Assembly: GCA_030522415.1 (NCBI GenBank)
Contig: CM060104.1
Span: 16,694,229 to 16,758,228 of the forward strand
Length of the DNA: 64,000 bases
Direction: 5' to 3'
Origin: Channallabes apus
Taxonomy: Eukaryota; Chordata; Actinopteri; Siluriformes; Clariidae
Positions 35,896 to 48,762 of this stretch are shown piece after piece (the stretch's first letter is position 1; each line of letters starts with the position of its first letter). Below the pieces are notes generated by a model. It was not told where the DNA came from and did no database searches. It saw only the letters and a program-made list of their open reading frames with translations. Position numbers and translations under genes: made by a program.

Positions 35896-36240
35896 ACAGC
35901 TCTAAAATACATTAATCTGTTGCATTCCAGGGGTACTGTCAAATGGCTTCTACTTTTTTCTCTTGCAGTTTTAACAGGCAGTGACTGATCCTGTATCTTA
36001 AGTAGTGAGCCTCAGTCATCCCCAAATGGAACAGGCTATAGTGAGTCCAGACTGGCAAATTCCTCCCAGGACCTCTCTCAGGTGGTGGAGGTGGTACAGT
36101 ATGTCTAGGTCTGAGTGGGTAAGAGGTTGCACAGCACTATAATGACATCTGTTAGCCACTGGAAAGTAGCTGGGATAAAAAGGAGGCCAAAGGGAAGAAC
36201 CATTTACTGCCAGATCAGGGGTGAAGCATTTTGCCTTCCC
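35896..36240 (-). pseudogene. Ty3/gypsy pol fragment: RT part
   Basis: On the minus strand VLPFGLLFIPATFQWLTD at 36148-36200 matches the LPFGLxxAPATFQRLMD motif of gypsy reverse transcriptase. After frameshifts, HLHHLREVLGGICQSGLT and EAHYLRYRIS... EKKVEAI match the region downstream of the catalytic YLDD, which itself is not recognisable. The LINE then interrupts the gene, which resumes at 32713. Confidence 0.7.
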
Positions 36241-39200
36241 TTCACAGCTGGAGGAAGTTCCTAGGAGAGCTCCACCAATCTGGATTTACTGCAGATCCCA
36301 GGACTTGTCGAAGTGAGGCCACTTGGGGAGTCTTCCAAATGGAATCTAAGTTGCATTCTTTCTCATCAACATCATTCCTCAGCATAGAATTAGGGGTTTG
36401 ATTAAAGCATTCAATGAGATCATCGGCAAAGGCCAGTAGACCATAATTTGGATCTGATTCAATTGAAGCAATCTGCGTGATTATCAGCTTCGAGACATCT
36501 GACCTGTGTGCCGTAGTGCTGTGGAACCTAGGCCTCGCTGGTGTTGCACTGGGTTTCACCATGCAGTCTTCATGCTCATGGTGACATAGCACTGTTGTCA
36601 CAGTGTATTACTTAAAATGTTGATATGGACAAGTCCGCACTCCCTTGAGATTGTGAAGGACTTATAACTACTTCCTAGATGAAAACTTATATCCACGTAC
36701 TTTTAAAATGAAATTTTAAAATGAAGCATATTTCCACATAGTGCAGGGAAGAGGAACTCTTCATGTGCAAGTGTTAATATATTCATATGAAATATATTCA
36801 TGGAGAAGACAGCTTATTAAGTTTTTAATAAATAGTTGCGGCAAATATCATCCGAATTTGAAACATACTATTTATATACTGTTTTATTTATTTTATTTAT
36901 TTATATAATAAGCAAAAAAAAAAGAAGAAGAAAGAAACATAAATCTGTATGTTTATGTTTGTTTATTTACATAAGAGCATATTTGGGGAAGGCATATTTG
37001 AGGAGAAGAATATATTGCCTCATGCCTTCAGAGCTACAGTAGATGATGCATTGCAGACTTATTAACAATCCTCAGGTCAAATTTTTGTTCATATCTCTTA
37101 ACTTGTGAAGTTATTAAAACTGTAGTATAAAATGCAATAATGGAATTATTGAACATAGATGGTGCCTTTTCAAAGAAGAGGAAGAAGTGTTCAGCTTGGG
37201 ATGTTCCTGTCGTATGGCTGTTGGTTTAGTATGGTTTCCACTAATGTTTTGTATTTGCATATAAATATGATTTTGTGTATGAAGCCAAAGTTAACCAAAG
37301 TGGTTAAATAACAAGAATCAACTGTTCTCTGTTGATAAGTTGCAGTTGTTTGTTAAAAGTAAAGAGGAGGGATACAGTATTAGATTAGTTGTATAACCAT
37401 AGCATTTTTAAACGATGCAAAGAAAAAATTATCGGCCAAACGCATTAACTTAACAATATACACAAACACATTTACAGATTAAATCCCAGGTCAATTTTAA
37501 ATTCTTTCTTTTTCCATTCAACAGTTGGATTTTACACACTGAAGCCTGATGTCGTCTGGATGCCTATTAAAGAAGTACTATTTTTTCTCTCTCAAAGCTT
37601 TTGTTATGTATATTAGGGCTATTATGTAGTTGTGAAAAATGTTAGATGATGAGAGACGCACAGAGCGAGGACCTCGGTGGTATTAATATTCCTCTGGCAT
37701 CAAAGATATTTCCCTGGAGGGCCCCCTTTAGGCCACACTGTTATTAGCGTGACTCTCCATTATCTCTTGCTGTACTTGATATTAAGACAATAATGGAGGC
37801 TGTGGGATTATAGGCAAAAAAAGAGAGATAGCAAAAAAAAAATTGTAAAAGAAATTTAGAGAGACAGGATGAATGAGGGGAGGAGTATTAAAAGCCAAGG
37901 GTGCAAGGAGAATGCACAAGGTGCTTTCCAGCATAAAAGAAAGAGTTGGGTAGAAATAGTTGAATTTTAGCTTGGTTTATTCATTGTCAAAAATGAAATA
38001 TTCCTCTTAATATTAAGCATATAACCCTCTTTGCCTGGGGAGAGGTAAACTTGTTCAATGCATTCAGACCTTACATTTTTACATGTAATAAATTAAATAC
38101 TATATACTGTAGAATCCTACGTTTGGCTTTTTTACTATTAGGCCTTAAGTAATGGCTTGGTGGTCTAACACTAAATGGATATAATCTAAGCAATTCAATA
38201 AACAATAAGCAATTCATGTAGAAAAGCACGGTACAAAATACATCTAATGAACTTGTGTGCAAAGTGTATCATAAGTAAAAATCTGCAATAATACGTATGG
38301 GAAAACTGTGCCACATATTATAAAATATATATTAATTATATATTTATATTACCTCATTACCACATAAAAAAAAAAAAAACCTTACTGTACTTTAGCCCCA
38401 AGACCTGCACTGCTTCTTGGCAAATAAACATTGTTTCATTCCTATAACCTTTTTCAGGATTGAAATTTAAGGATCCATTTAAAATGACTGCCATCTGACC
38501 CTCTCATTACAACTTCAAACCTGTGTTTGGCTGCTGCTCTAAATTGAGCTTAGCGTGGGTATTGTCACTCTCACCTCTCTAAATACTCCTCAGTGGGGAA
38601 AAGCACAGCAACAGCACAACACCAGGTTAGCTCCTAATAGGAGTGCCCTTGACATAGTGCATGCAGAATGTGTGTTCAAAGCTGGCCAAGACATGTAGCA
38701 CGGAAAGTGGTGATGGCTCTGATAAGGTTAGCTCTGGGTTGAGACACTCACACTAGGAGTAAATCACTGCTTAATGAGAGAAAATGTCTGTGCGCCAGGT
38801 TGTTTTTCAGGCTAAATATGGGGAAAGCTCCTTGCCCTGAACAATCATATGTCTCTGGGCACTTGCACTCTTCCTCCTCTCGATGCGACTCGACACTAAA
38901 CCCACTAGTAACATTTTTAGCAGAGAGACACAGAAATCATCAAAAACACATAGGGCACATATAAAATGTTTTTTGTTTTTTTCCTGCAATGAGGCAGTGG
39001 AATACACTCAGAATATACCTCAGACTAAAGCTGCAAGAGTAGGTATGAGTGATTGTAGGTGTTAGCAAATGGCCAAATCTGGCTTGCATTATAAACGTGT
39101 AAGTCCACAGTTGAAATAGGAAACGTTCTCTTTCACATTAAATTTTAATTCTTAAGTTAATTAGTGAATTATCTATAACACTAAATAAAATGCCTTACTG

Positions 39201-39545
39201 TGAATAACTAGTGAGATTTAAGGGGTAATTTAAGGGGTTAGCGGTAGTGTTACAGTAGTTTACCTAAACTTAAACTTGTGTTTTTGATAATGAGGGATTT
39301 AAAATCTTCTTTGTTTGCAAACACTGACCATGATTTATTTAAAATGTAAAATATAAAAAAAAATTATGTTAAAAAATAAAACAGTAATGTAAAATGTTTG
39401 GTTGAATAAACTTTTATGCAATTCAATAAATCATTGTTTTTAGTTTATTGTGGTATTAAATGTGATACCAAAGAAACACAAAAGAAAGAAAAGTTAGACA
39501 TAAGAATGTTTTCACAAAGATCTTAAAGCAATGAAAATGGCAGAA
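36241..39545. other. Unassigned DNA, no gene recognised
   Basis: A minus-strand ORF at 36242-36601 lies upstream of the gypsy RT remnant and may be further pol sequence, but I find no motif in it. Segments around 37.63-37.82 kb and 38.45-38.78 kb are compositionally even and repeat-free, so they are candidates for conserved non-coding DNA. The rest is AT-rich. Confidence 0.4.
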
Positions 39546-39700
39546 CAGGTCAGGTCCATAAGTATTTGGAAAGTAAGAAAATGTTTGTATTTTTGTTTCT
39601 GTACAATACCACAAAGGATTTAAAATGAACCATAGACTATCAGGTTTAATTCAAGGGGTTTAACAAACATATTGCATCAACAGGCTCAAAAAATTTATTT
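39546..39700 (-). mobile_element. Tc1-like transposon end, decayed
   Basis: The sequence starts caggtccataagtatttgga, the terminal repeat of a fish Tc1-like family. It continues with blocks (ctgtacaataccaca, attcaaggggtttaacaaa, caggctcaaaa) shared in inverse orientation with 30930-31131. No transposase is recognisable next to it. Confidence 0.55.
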
Positions 39701-41960
39701 ATCCATACCACAACCAAAGTCGGATGTTTATCTTTTTTTATGCTTGATAGATTTCGCTTACATTTATATTCAATTATCTTGTAGACACAAAAATTTTATA
39801 AAATCAGATTATATGTTTTTTGTAATGAAATGTATTTGAACCTGTTTTCATATGTGACAAAAATCAACACAACTTAATATTATTCATGATTGCTTCCTGC
39901 ATGCTCATGTAAGAATGCAATGAACCCGGTTAATGGTTGACTCAGCTGTTTGCCTCCTTTCTGTCTGGGTTCAGAAAAGCTTCTTGCGTTCCATGTCACA
40001 GGTTTCAGTTAGAAAGCTACAGAGAAGGGCTGCTCCTTTTCTTATCTTCCTCCTTCAGATGCAGTCACTTCTCACAACCTCAACCTGAAATTGAACCACA
40101 GCCATTAGAGCATGTTTGTCAATTGCCCAGAAAATAGGAGATGACAGGGCATGTCCATCTTACATGCAGAAATAGACCACTTCCCTTCCCCTCCCCAATG
40201 TCATCTAATATCATTATTACCTCTCAAATGCACTGTGCCAAATGCATCATTCGGCTTTTTAGTGTCAAGAATTTTTGACATGGGAGACACTGTTCATGAA
40301 CAAGATGATGGCTTTGACAGATTATAAAACCATTCAGCATGTTCTTATAAAAAAATATGAATGCTGTGTTGTGTACTCTCTTTGTTGGTGCTGTTAGTGT
40401 TAAAAAATGGAACTGCAAGAAGTCTTGCTCATACCATGTGAGTTAAAGTGTGCACAACCTAAGCAGCTATCTTACCATTGGTTCATGAAATGACTCTGAT
40501 GTAAAAAAGGAAGGGAAAAAATCATGTTGCTCTGAGTTGTGGGTGCTCCCTAGCTATCATGTGCAATCATGTTGAGGAAGATATATTTGTCTAGAGCACA
40601 GCAGGAGACTGCATGCTGCCCTCCCTGGCTGGTGCTGCATCAAGAGTCCCACTGCGTGACATTAGACCCAAAGCGGGTGGGCAAAGGAGGGGTGGTTGGG
40701 GGGCTAGGGGACATGAGCAAAACTCTCCAACAAATTAATTCTGAGGGTTTTATTCCAGGACTGTGGTAGCGGGTAGGTGCAGACCTTTTAAGCACTATCA
40801 TAGCTGTCATACCGAGGCACTCATACTGGCATGGCAAATATCACAGGGTCCTGAATCAACACAAGCAGCAAGGAAGAGAAACAGTTTGCATTTAACCTTC
40901 AATGGGCCTCAATTTCCTCATGAGACAAAGGCTGGCATGGCTGCATTTACACCTGGGCTCAGTGACCAAGCTTTCTGACCCCATCATGAACCAGGCAGAG
41001 CAAACAGAATCATGGGGAAATTGGAATTAATAATGTAGGCCCTAATGTGTTTATTCAAGTCAGATTATCATTTCAATAAAATATGAACAGTGCAGATCAG
41101 GAGTTTCCTAAGATGGACGTCAGCCACTGAACAAAAATCACAGAGCAGAAGTCATCAGCCATATTATACCTTTTTAACTCTTTAACCTTGCAGTTCTTCA
41201 GCCAGGTCACCAAAACAAGGGCAAATACATTACCATTAAATTATTTCAAGTTTAGTATATATGTTTAATTAATATTGCACATAAAGAATGTGTATAAATA
41301 GACAAATATTTAGACAATATTAATAATTTGATAACAATTCTTTATGCATCATTTCCACTGAGCTGACAGTGTGAACATCCTTATTAACACAAGCAGTTAG
41401 TACACCAATAAACACGGAAGTGCTGAATTGAGTTCCAGGTCCAACAAACTAACAGAGGGTGGAGAAGGCTACAAAAATATCTTATGGATAGCTCCCCTCC
41501 TCTTTACCTCCCCACTTTCACTCCAGCCAGTGAGAAAATGGAGAATTTGTTAAAAGGTCGCAGTGGATCAAAGTCATGTTGCGTCAGGCTACCTGCCAGG
41601 CTGCTGGAGAGCTTACACTTGGCAGACCAGAGAGACAAAGAATGTGCCATCTGCACCCAGATCAATGAACATTAGGGAGAGGGCCTAAAAATGGAGTGGG
41701 CTTGAGGACAGAGCACTGCCACAAATCACTGTCACATTACACCCCCAGGTGGCTTCCCCTAATGCCCTCACCACCCCAACACCCCTGCACTACCAACCAG
41801 TCCCTGATGATCTGCCCAGTTGCTGTGGAAATGAAGATGCATAGAGGAATGGGGTTAAAATAGCTATAATCCATAATGATAAATGTGAAGTACCTTAGGA
41901 AACACAAAGAACACGAGGTCTTTTCGTTTTACTGCATTCATCTTCAGTAATCATGCAGAT
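39701..41960. other. Unassigned DNA, no gene recognised
   Basis: ORFs here are short and resemble nothing known. Segments near 40.55-41.0 kb and 41.48-41.8 kb are less AT-rich and free of repeats. I see no splice-flanked coding frame. Confidence 0.4.
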
Positions 41961-41969
41961 CATTTCCTG

Positions 41970-42236
41970 CTATCTGTTTCACCCAGATGAGGATGGGTTC
42001 CCTGTTGAGTCTGGTTCCTCTCAAGGTTTCTTCCTCTTACCATCTCAGGAAGTTTTTCCTTGCCACTGTCGCCCTCGGCTTGCTCACCAGGGTCTATCTA
42101 ACCATTTTGATTCATACACATTCACATTCCATAATTCACAAATAATTCTTTTGATTGTGTAAAGCTGTTTTGAGACAATGTCAATTGTTAAAAGCGCTAT
42201 ACAAATAAAATTGAATTGAATTGAATTGAATTGAAG
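41970..42236 (+). mobile_element. Non-LTR retrotransposon 3' end
   Basis: The frame at 41985-42100 reads EDGFPVESGSSQGFFLLPS, a very common 3' segment of a fish non-LTR element. It is followed by agctgttttgagacaatgtc, agcgctatacaaataaa and the terminal (ttgaa)n tail. The copy is 5'-truncated. The family assignment (CR1/L2/Rex1-like) is uncertain. Confidence 0.7.
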
Positions 42237-42440
42237 TAACTGCTTAATCGTGGTCGCAGTGGCACATTTCCCAGGAACACAAGTTGTGAGGGAATACACC
42301 CTGGAAGAGACGCCAGTTCCTTGCAGGGAATGATGCACACTCACATTCACACACTAATTCACACTTGGGCAATTTAGCATAGCCAGTCCACCTGCTGGGA
42401 AGGTTTAAGGAACATGGAGGAAACCCAGGTGGAAACAGGA
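42237..42440 (-). mobile_element. Decayed tRNA-derived SINE body
   Basis: The order of motifs (cttaatcgtggtcgcagt, ccctggaagagacgcc, cacattcacacactaattca, gggcaatttagc, catggaggaaaccc) follows the minus-strand SINE at 31.25 kb, with many changes. The tRNA head is missing. Confidence 0.6.
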
Positions 42441-43913
42441 AGAATGTGTGAAACTGTTAAACTTCAAGTGATCTTGACAGCGTATTTATAAAAAAAAATT
42501 TAAACAAGATAAGAAAAAAGAGAAAAGCAAAACCTTAAAAACGGGTGCACTGCATCAGAGTAATAATGATAATAATTTAAAAAAATAAAAACATAGAGTT
42601 TAAATGAAACAGAAGCATGTCCATGTGACAGCTGAGGTTCGGTTTGTGAAACAGGTATGAAACAGCCTGGGAGGGTTTTGCAATCAGTGCAGCTCTGTCT
42701 CTCCAGCCTGCAGTATTTCCTTGTGTTCCGCCACTGTTCAACTCAGTCTATTCCTGCAGGAGCTCCCTGAACTAAAGGGCAGTTTGACCTATTCACTTGT
42801 TTCTTTGCTTGTCTCTTTTTCAAACTGGTTGCAGGCTAACCTCCCTCTCTTACAACCAGACATGAAGTGAATATATTACTTTATGATTAATAGACTTGAC
42901 AATGCCCCCCTCAGCTAGCCATCATAGAGATATTTTCCCCCTGAGGCCAGACTCAAACTGCACTACCTGCTAAATGCCAGGGTGGTCTGACAAGTAAGAA
43001 AGAAGACTGCAGCATGCCTACTGAGTCCCAGCTGAAACCTGACATACAGGGGAGTTCAGGCAGGATGAGAGCATGCGTTTGGTCTGTATAGATTAGGAAA
43101 GATATGGAGAAGGCTGCCACAAGGAGATACCGAAAAAGAGAGAGGCACTTTTCCCCCTTTTCCGCCCTTCTTTTTCCTTATAATGGAGCTGTGAGTTGTC
43201 AAAGTAAGAGGAAAAGCATTGCTTTCCTCTGAATGAATCTGGTTACACAGCTCCACTCCCATTTCTGCAGGGCCCAGACAGGCTGTGACAGGGCTGCTAT
43301 CTCTGTGTGTGCTGCATATAAGAGTAGTCAATGAGTTTAAATGTCATCCTGTGTAGAAAAAATATGGAAACAGCTTACTGGTACAGGATGCATTTCTACG
43401 CCTTAGTAAACAAAATTTACCGTATTCAGATATCATCTGGAAAAAAACTGTTTACTTTAGAATCACAAAGGAACTGTAGTAGGACCATTTCAGTTCAAAA
43501 CCTATGCTATGTCTCCCTCTATGGTCTCTTATCACATCTATTTTCTGAGACTAAAAACTTAAAAGTGTGATTCTAGGCTTCATTGGTTTTGATCTGACAT
43601 AAGGAATTTTAATTTACAGGTCCAGGACTTTCTTCATAGAGTGACACTTAGTGTCCAGCAGGAGGGATCATAGACATTTTAATAAAGCAGAGAGAAATAG
43701 GAAGACCTGATAAATTGGATCTGGGGAAATCTAAGGCTGACTGTCAATGACATTGGCTTGTGAGGCTTAGGTCCATCCTAGAGAAAGCAATTAGATTTTT
43801 AGAAGTATGTGTTGGAAGTGGATTCTGCAGCCCAACTTTAGGATTAATTTGCTTGGATGAAGTCTATTTAACTGCAAGAAAAAAATCATAAATAATTAAA
43901 CATGGCAATAATG
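42441..43913. other. Unassigned DNA, no gene recognised
   Basis: No exon or mobile element is recognised in this stretch. Confidence 0.4.
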
Positions 43914-43915
43914 TA

Positions 43916-44370
43916 TGAGGGGCATTCAAGTCATACCAGGTCTTGTAATGAAATTTTCCATGATTGACCAATTGACATTTGCAGAGACTTCAAGCTCAAT
44001 ACGGTGATGATGCTTTTCACTTGCAGTAAACATTTGAATGGTGCAGTCGTTTAAAGAAGGACGTACAACTGTGAATGACAATCCTGGCTGAGGTGGCTCA
44101 AAGCTCACTGAATTCATTCTTGTGAACATTCAGTGAGTGTAATGCCTGATCCTTAAAAATGGGTGGATAACTTGTGAAAGAGATACCACCTGTCTGTGGG
44201 AACTGTACACACAATCATTCACCAACACCACTTGCACATTACAGAATCTCAGTTGAGCGTTATTGCCACATCCCCTGTACAGTCCCGGTTTCCACATGTT
44301 TGGGCTATTTAAGAGGTACCTGAGCACCCAGCATTTCAGAAATGAAGCAGGTATTTTGATCATGGCTATG
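43916..44370 (-). mobile_element. Possible mariner-type element remnant
   Basis: After a TA at 43914-43915 the sequence tgaggggcattcaagtcata resembles the (TA)CGAGGGGCGTTCAAGT terminal repeat of some mariner elements. Minus-strand ORFs at 43926-44129 and 44130-44363 abut each other in the same direction but show no transposase motif I can name. The opposite end was not found. Confidence 0.35.
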
Positions 44371-45725
44371 GTGAACTGAGAAAACTTATTACCTTGGTGG
44401 TATCAAGTACAATGAAACATTTGGATAAGCACATTAGTGTAGTAAGGGGTTATATATTATAATTGAGTTCTGTTATTCTGCACAATCAAAGGTCCCAGTT
44501 TGACTTGAACACTCTTCGTATAATTTGTAACTTTAGTGCAAAGTACAGAAGAAAAAAAAACATTAAGAGAACATTTCATTATATCATAAGGGGATTTTAT
44601 TTTATTTTTTCATCAGTGTAACTAAATCATGACTTCCAAGAATTCATTAAGCATATGGTGTTGAAACTTCTGGTTTCTGCAAGTGCAGGATTATCTATCT
44701 AGCCTCAATATTGACAAATCCTATTTTCCACCTTTGAGTCCGCACTTGTATTAAGATGCTGTCATTTGGTCTAGCAACCAGCACGAGGTCTTGGTCAATC
44801 TTGTCAGTCTACACCTTCTTAACCTCACCTATCTCAAGATTTAATCCCCCTGCCAAAGGAGGCCAATCAATGTCCTTTGCCTGCCTGGCTAGAAGTATTC
44901 AGAATGAGTCAATGTAAAAATCCTAACAGCAGTGGTTGTGTCTCTATTATCTCCAGTTTTATCCATCAGCACAGAAGGACAGAAACGCTCAATGTACGAC
45001 TAGAAGACTGAACTGAATATTTCCACTTACAAATCTGAAACAAGTTTGCATAAACAGCATGCACATTTTATGTGCAAGTGAAAATAAATTGCACACTGGC
45101 TCATTTCTCCCAGATGTCAATAGAGAAATTATTTGAACAAATTCATGCATATCTGCATTACCCAAACTGAGAAAGAAACACTTTAGGTAACACTGTTAAA
45201 TATTTTTCTACAGTATGTCAGGACATTAGTATAACCATGACAACAATAATACAGCAACTCAAACATATATACACGTCTGCGACCATTCAGCAACAGCAGA
45301 CCACACAATTATTTGCTCTGTTTACTCCAAAAAAAAAAAAAGGAGGAACATTTTACAATCTGTAAAAAGTCTGAAAGGGCATTGCTATCTTAGCTTACTG
45401 TTTTCCTCTGTGTTTTAGACAAGCATAAAACTACAGTGCATTGTGTGATTTCTATGGCCTCTATTTTTGTTTGTTCACTCCCCATTGAGATTACATTTGT
45501 TATTCTCTGTTTTCCTAGGTTTTCAGTCGCTACCTTAATATGCTGACCCACAAAAACAGTGTACTATACACTCAATAGGGCACACTTTCAGAGTATGAGC
45601 TTCTTATGATGAGTACCTAAGCTTTCTTTATCTTGCTAGTGTGATCTATGGGATATTTACAACGATTAAAAAATTTGCTTCAACCACTTCAAATACACTA
45701 CTGTGCAACAGCATATCATTATATA
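44371..45725. other. AT-rich DNA, no gene recognised
   Basis: No coding region, terminal repeat or RNA gene is visible. Confidence 0.45.
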
Positions 45726-45727
45726 TA

Positions 45728-46534
45728 CTCAGCAAAAAAAGAAACATCCTCTGACTTTAAACTGTTTTTACTGTCAGTAAACTTAATGTGTAAATATTTG
45801 TATGAACACTAAAAGAGTCGACACCATAAGACATAAAGTAAAAATGTTTCACAATGTGTCCCTGAATGAAGGGAGGCTCAAAATCAGTCAGTACCAGTCA
45901 GTATCTGGTGGCCACCAGCTGCTTGAAGTACTGCAGTGCATCTCCTCCTCATGGACTGGACCAGATTTGTCAGTTCTTGCTGTGAGATGGAGGGATTGTG
46001 TGTTCCTGGTGTGACTCGGGCAGTTGTTGTGGCCATCCTGTACCTGTCACGCAGGTGTGATATTCGGATGTACCCATCCTGTGCAGGTGTTGTTACACGT
46101 GGTCTTCCACGGCGAGGATGATCAGCTGTCCTTCCTGTCTCCCTGTAGTGCTGTCTTAGGTGTCTCACAGTGCGGACATGGCAATTTATTGCCCTAGCCA
46201 CATCAGCAGTCCTCATGCCTAATGCACGTTCATGCAGATGAGCAGGGACCCTGGGCATCTTTCTTTGGGTGTTTTTCACAGTCGGTAGACAAGTCTCTTC
46301 AGTGTCCTGCGTTTTTAGAACTGTGACCTTAAATGCCTACTTTCTGTAAGCTGTTAAGGTCTTAACGACTATTCCACAGGTGCATGTTAATTAATTGATT
46401 ATGGTTAATTGAACATGCATGGAAAACATTGTTTAAACTCTTCACAATGAAGATCTGTAAAGTTATTTGGATTTTTACAACATTATTGTTGAAATACACA
46501 GTCCTGAAAAAGGGGCGTTTCTTTTTTTGCTGAT
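45728..46534 (-). mobile_element. Tc1-like transposon, internally deleted
   Basis: The ends are inverted (tcagcaaaaaaagaaac at the left, gtttctttttttgctga at the right) and flanked by TA at 45726-45727 and 46535-46536, the Tc1/mariner target duplication. At 807 bp it is about half the family's usual 1.3-1.6 kb. The deletion removed the catalytic core but kept an open frame (next entry). Confidence 0.92.
45884..46279 (-). CDS. Truncated Tc1 transposase: DNA-binding domain only
   Basis: This intact 131-codon ORF contains the paired-type helix-turn-helix DNA-binding region: MPRVPAHLHERALGMRTADV, RAINCHVRTVRHLRQHYRET, GRTADHPRRGRPRVTTPAQD (an AT-hook-like GRPR), then a second HTH with RISHLRDRYRMATTTARVTP. 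After GTHNPSIS the frame jumps to a short C-terminal stretch, QQELTNLVQSMRRRCTAVLQ. The DDE catalytic domain between them is absent. The frame is preserved across the deletion. Such a protein, if made, could bind the inverted repeats without cutting and so might act as a transposition repressor; this is inference. Confidence 0.75.
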   Translation of the reverse strand: MKNTQRKMPRVPAHLHERALGMRTADVARAINCHVRTVRHLRQHYRETGRTADHPRRGRPRVTTPAQDGYIRISHLRDRYRMATTTARVTPGTHNPSISQQELTNLVQSMRRRCTAVLQAAGGHQILTGTD

Positions 46535-46542
46535 TATATATA

Positions 46543-46878
46543 CAGCTGGGCAAAAAAGTATTTAGTCAGCCACCAATTGTGCAAGTTCTCCCACTTAAAA
46601 AGATGAGAGAGGCCTATAATTTTCATCATAAGTATACCTCAACTTTGAGAGATAAAGTTGTAAAATCTCGGGTAAAACAAATATTTGGTCAATAACAAAA
46701 TCTCAATACTTTGTTAAATACCCTTTGTTGGCAACGACAGAGGTCCAGCTTTTTCAATTTATTTCTTATTTTGACCCTCATAGTTGAGGTATACCTATGA
46801 TAAAAAGTACAGGCCTCTCTTTTTAAGTGGGAGAACTTGCACAATTTGTGGCTGACTAAATACTTTTTTGCTCCACTG
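46543..46878. mobile_element. Tc1-derived MITE with long inverted repeats
   Basis: The two ends (cag[c]tgggcaaaaaagtatt at the left; tactttttt[g]ctccactg at the right) are inverted copies for about 110 bp, including ttctcccacttaaaaaga and gtatacctcaact. TA flanks both sides (46541-46542, 46879-46880). The terminal sequence is that of a well-known fish Tc1 family. The 110-bp middle has no coding capacity. Only 8 bp of TA repeats separate it from the previous element. Confidence 0.92.
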
Positions 46879-48338
46879 TATACATCAATATGTAAAATTA
46901 ATATCAGTTCAATAATTCTTAGCTTCAGGTTAAAAACATCAAATTACAAAAAAATATGGTACAGGCTGAATGAAAAGTAAAATTTATCTGGTCTTTATTT
47001 CTAAGTGAATGAAATGATTTAACACGGAGTAAAATTTGTTACACGTATTGATGTTGGCACTGCACAATGTCTTCCACAGGAGTGCATTTCAAAGCGTTGA
47101 TACAAAGCATTAGAATGCAGGCCAAATAGTGCCAATTTGAAATGCTGACGTGAAAATAATCATGAAATGAATCTATTTTCTTAAAAGTCTATCCATCAGA
47201 ATTCATCATTTTCAGCAGCTGATAATGAACAGAACAGAGCCAAGTGGAAATTTCAGGCCATAATTGGATAAAGCTGTAGTTTGGAGGCAGACATCACTCG
47301 TTTACAGTTCAATAGGAAACCTGTCATAATTGCTTGTCCACATCAGACCCTGGGTGTCAATGCAAATACTAAGCAGAGGCAGTGGGACAAATTGGTCTCC
47401 CGTATAAATAGATAGGGGACTGTGGGGAGATTCCTAGGCTCTGTAGTGGGAGATAATGAACCGAGGCCAGATAATGATGAAAGGTGTTTGCTATGCTAGA
47501 CATGATTTTAATGGCTATTTATTCCTTTGGTGTGTGTATATATGGTTTGTTTTATTTACTTTTATGTCTAGCTCTGTAACATAGACACACTGAACACAAA
47601 TAAAAAAAAATATTTTTAATTTGCTTTTTACTATACTGTAGGTATGTTTATACAAGACATGCAGTCTGATTATATAATCATTTTCCATTTCATTTTCATA
47701 TAATGTGTTCAAGCACCTCAAGATCTTGCCATGCCACAGCATTTGCATGATTTGGAAAAGTTGCCTGTTAATCAGGGAACACACTTGGCAGAAGCAAAAA
47801 AAGAATTAAAAGTTCACCATTCAACTACCTGCTCCCCTAACTGTGTATGTATTGTGATTATTGATGTTTTTTTTCCTAAAGCAGGTCTCCACTTTAAAAG
47901 TAATTTTATCCAAGTCTCTTTTTCTAAAGCACTATATTATTGTAGTGTGTTAGGCAGGCAAGCTCAAACTGAATTCCTGAAGTTATATTGCCCAGTAAAA
48001 AGAGCCAAGAACCAATCATTGATTGCAGTGATATAGTAAAAGAATCAACAACACTTTTATTTCTGTCATCAGGCCTGGAGGAGTTGGCTATACGCTGATG
48101 AGATGAAAATGAAAAAAAAAAAAGCTCAGTGAGCAGACTGGGATTTGTGGCGGGCAGATTCTAGATGTGGTGATGGAATATTGGCAAGTGTCAGACAGAT
48201 TAGAGGTGCTGGGAATAAGGAAGAATGATGGTTTGGCAGCCATTACTGAATGGACTAATCACACAAGCACTTAATCTCACGCTTCAGGAAGAGACTCCAG
48301 ACTGGGATTCTCATCATCTTCTCCAGATATGTGCAAAT

Positions 48339-48339
<1 letters not shown>

Positions 48340-48381
<42 letters not shown>
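48340..48381. repeat. (AC)n microsatellite
   Basis: A pure AC run of about 20 units. Confidence 0.95.
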
Positions 48382-48382
<1 letters not shown>

Positions 48383-48705
48383 TATAAGAAAGATAGCCCT
48401 AGTCATCCAAGATGTCCATCAACTTTTCATTTGTGTCCACTCTTAGAACATATGGCCCACAGGCTATAATCCCACACAAACAATAACACAGGCCCTCTGA
48501 GGGGTGACATGGATTCATTCCATTTCTCCCCTGATTCTGAAAGATAACTTGATGATATCTGAGACATCGCTGGGACAGATAAGCAAATAATCACATCCAG
48601 AGAAGAGCAGTTTTGGTACAACTTTACTGCTTAAAAAAGTACAACTTTACTACCGACTTTACAAAAGACTTTACTACAGTTTGAGAAACTGTTTGTTGGC
48701 GCATA

Positions 48706-48707
48706 CG

Positions 48708-48745
<38 letters not shown>

Positions 48746-48762
48746 CATACACACACACACAC
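48706..48762. repeat. (AC)n microsatellite, interrupted
   Basis: An AC run with a few GC and AT interruptions. Confidence 0.93.

Noticed and set aside
36242..36601. LINE reverse transcriptase suggested by the string FADD
   Set aside because: The surrounding residues do not fit any RT motif, and the region lies upstream of the gypsy RT piece in the wrong relative position, so the match is probably chance.
43926..44363. A host gene made of the two abutting minus-strand ORFs
   Set aside because: The region starts with a TA plus a mariner-like terminal sequence and the ORFs carry no recognisable domain; a transposon remnant is more likely.
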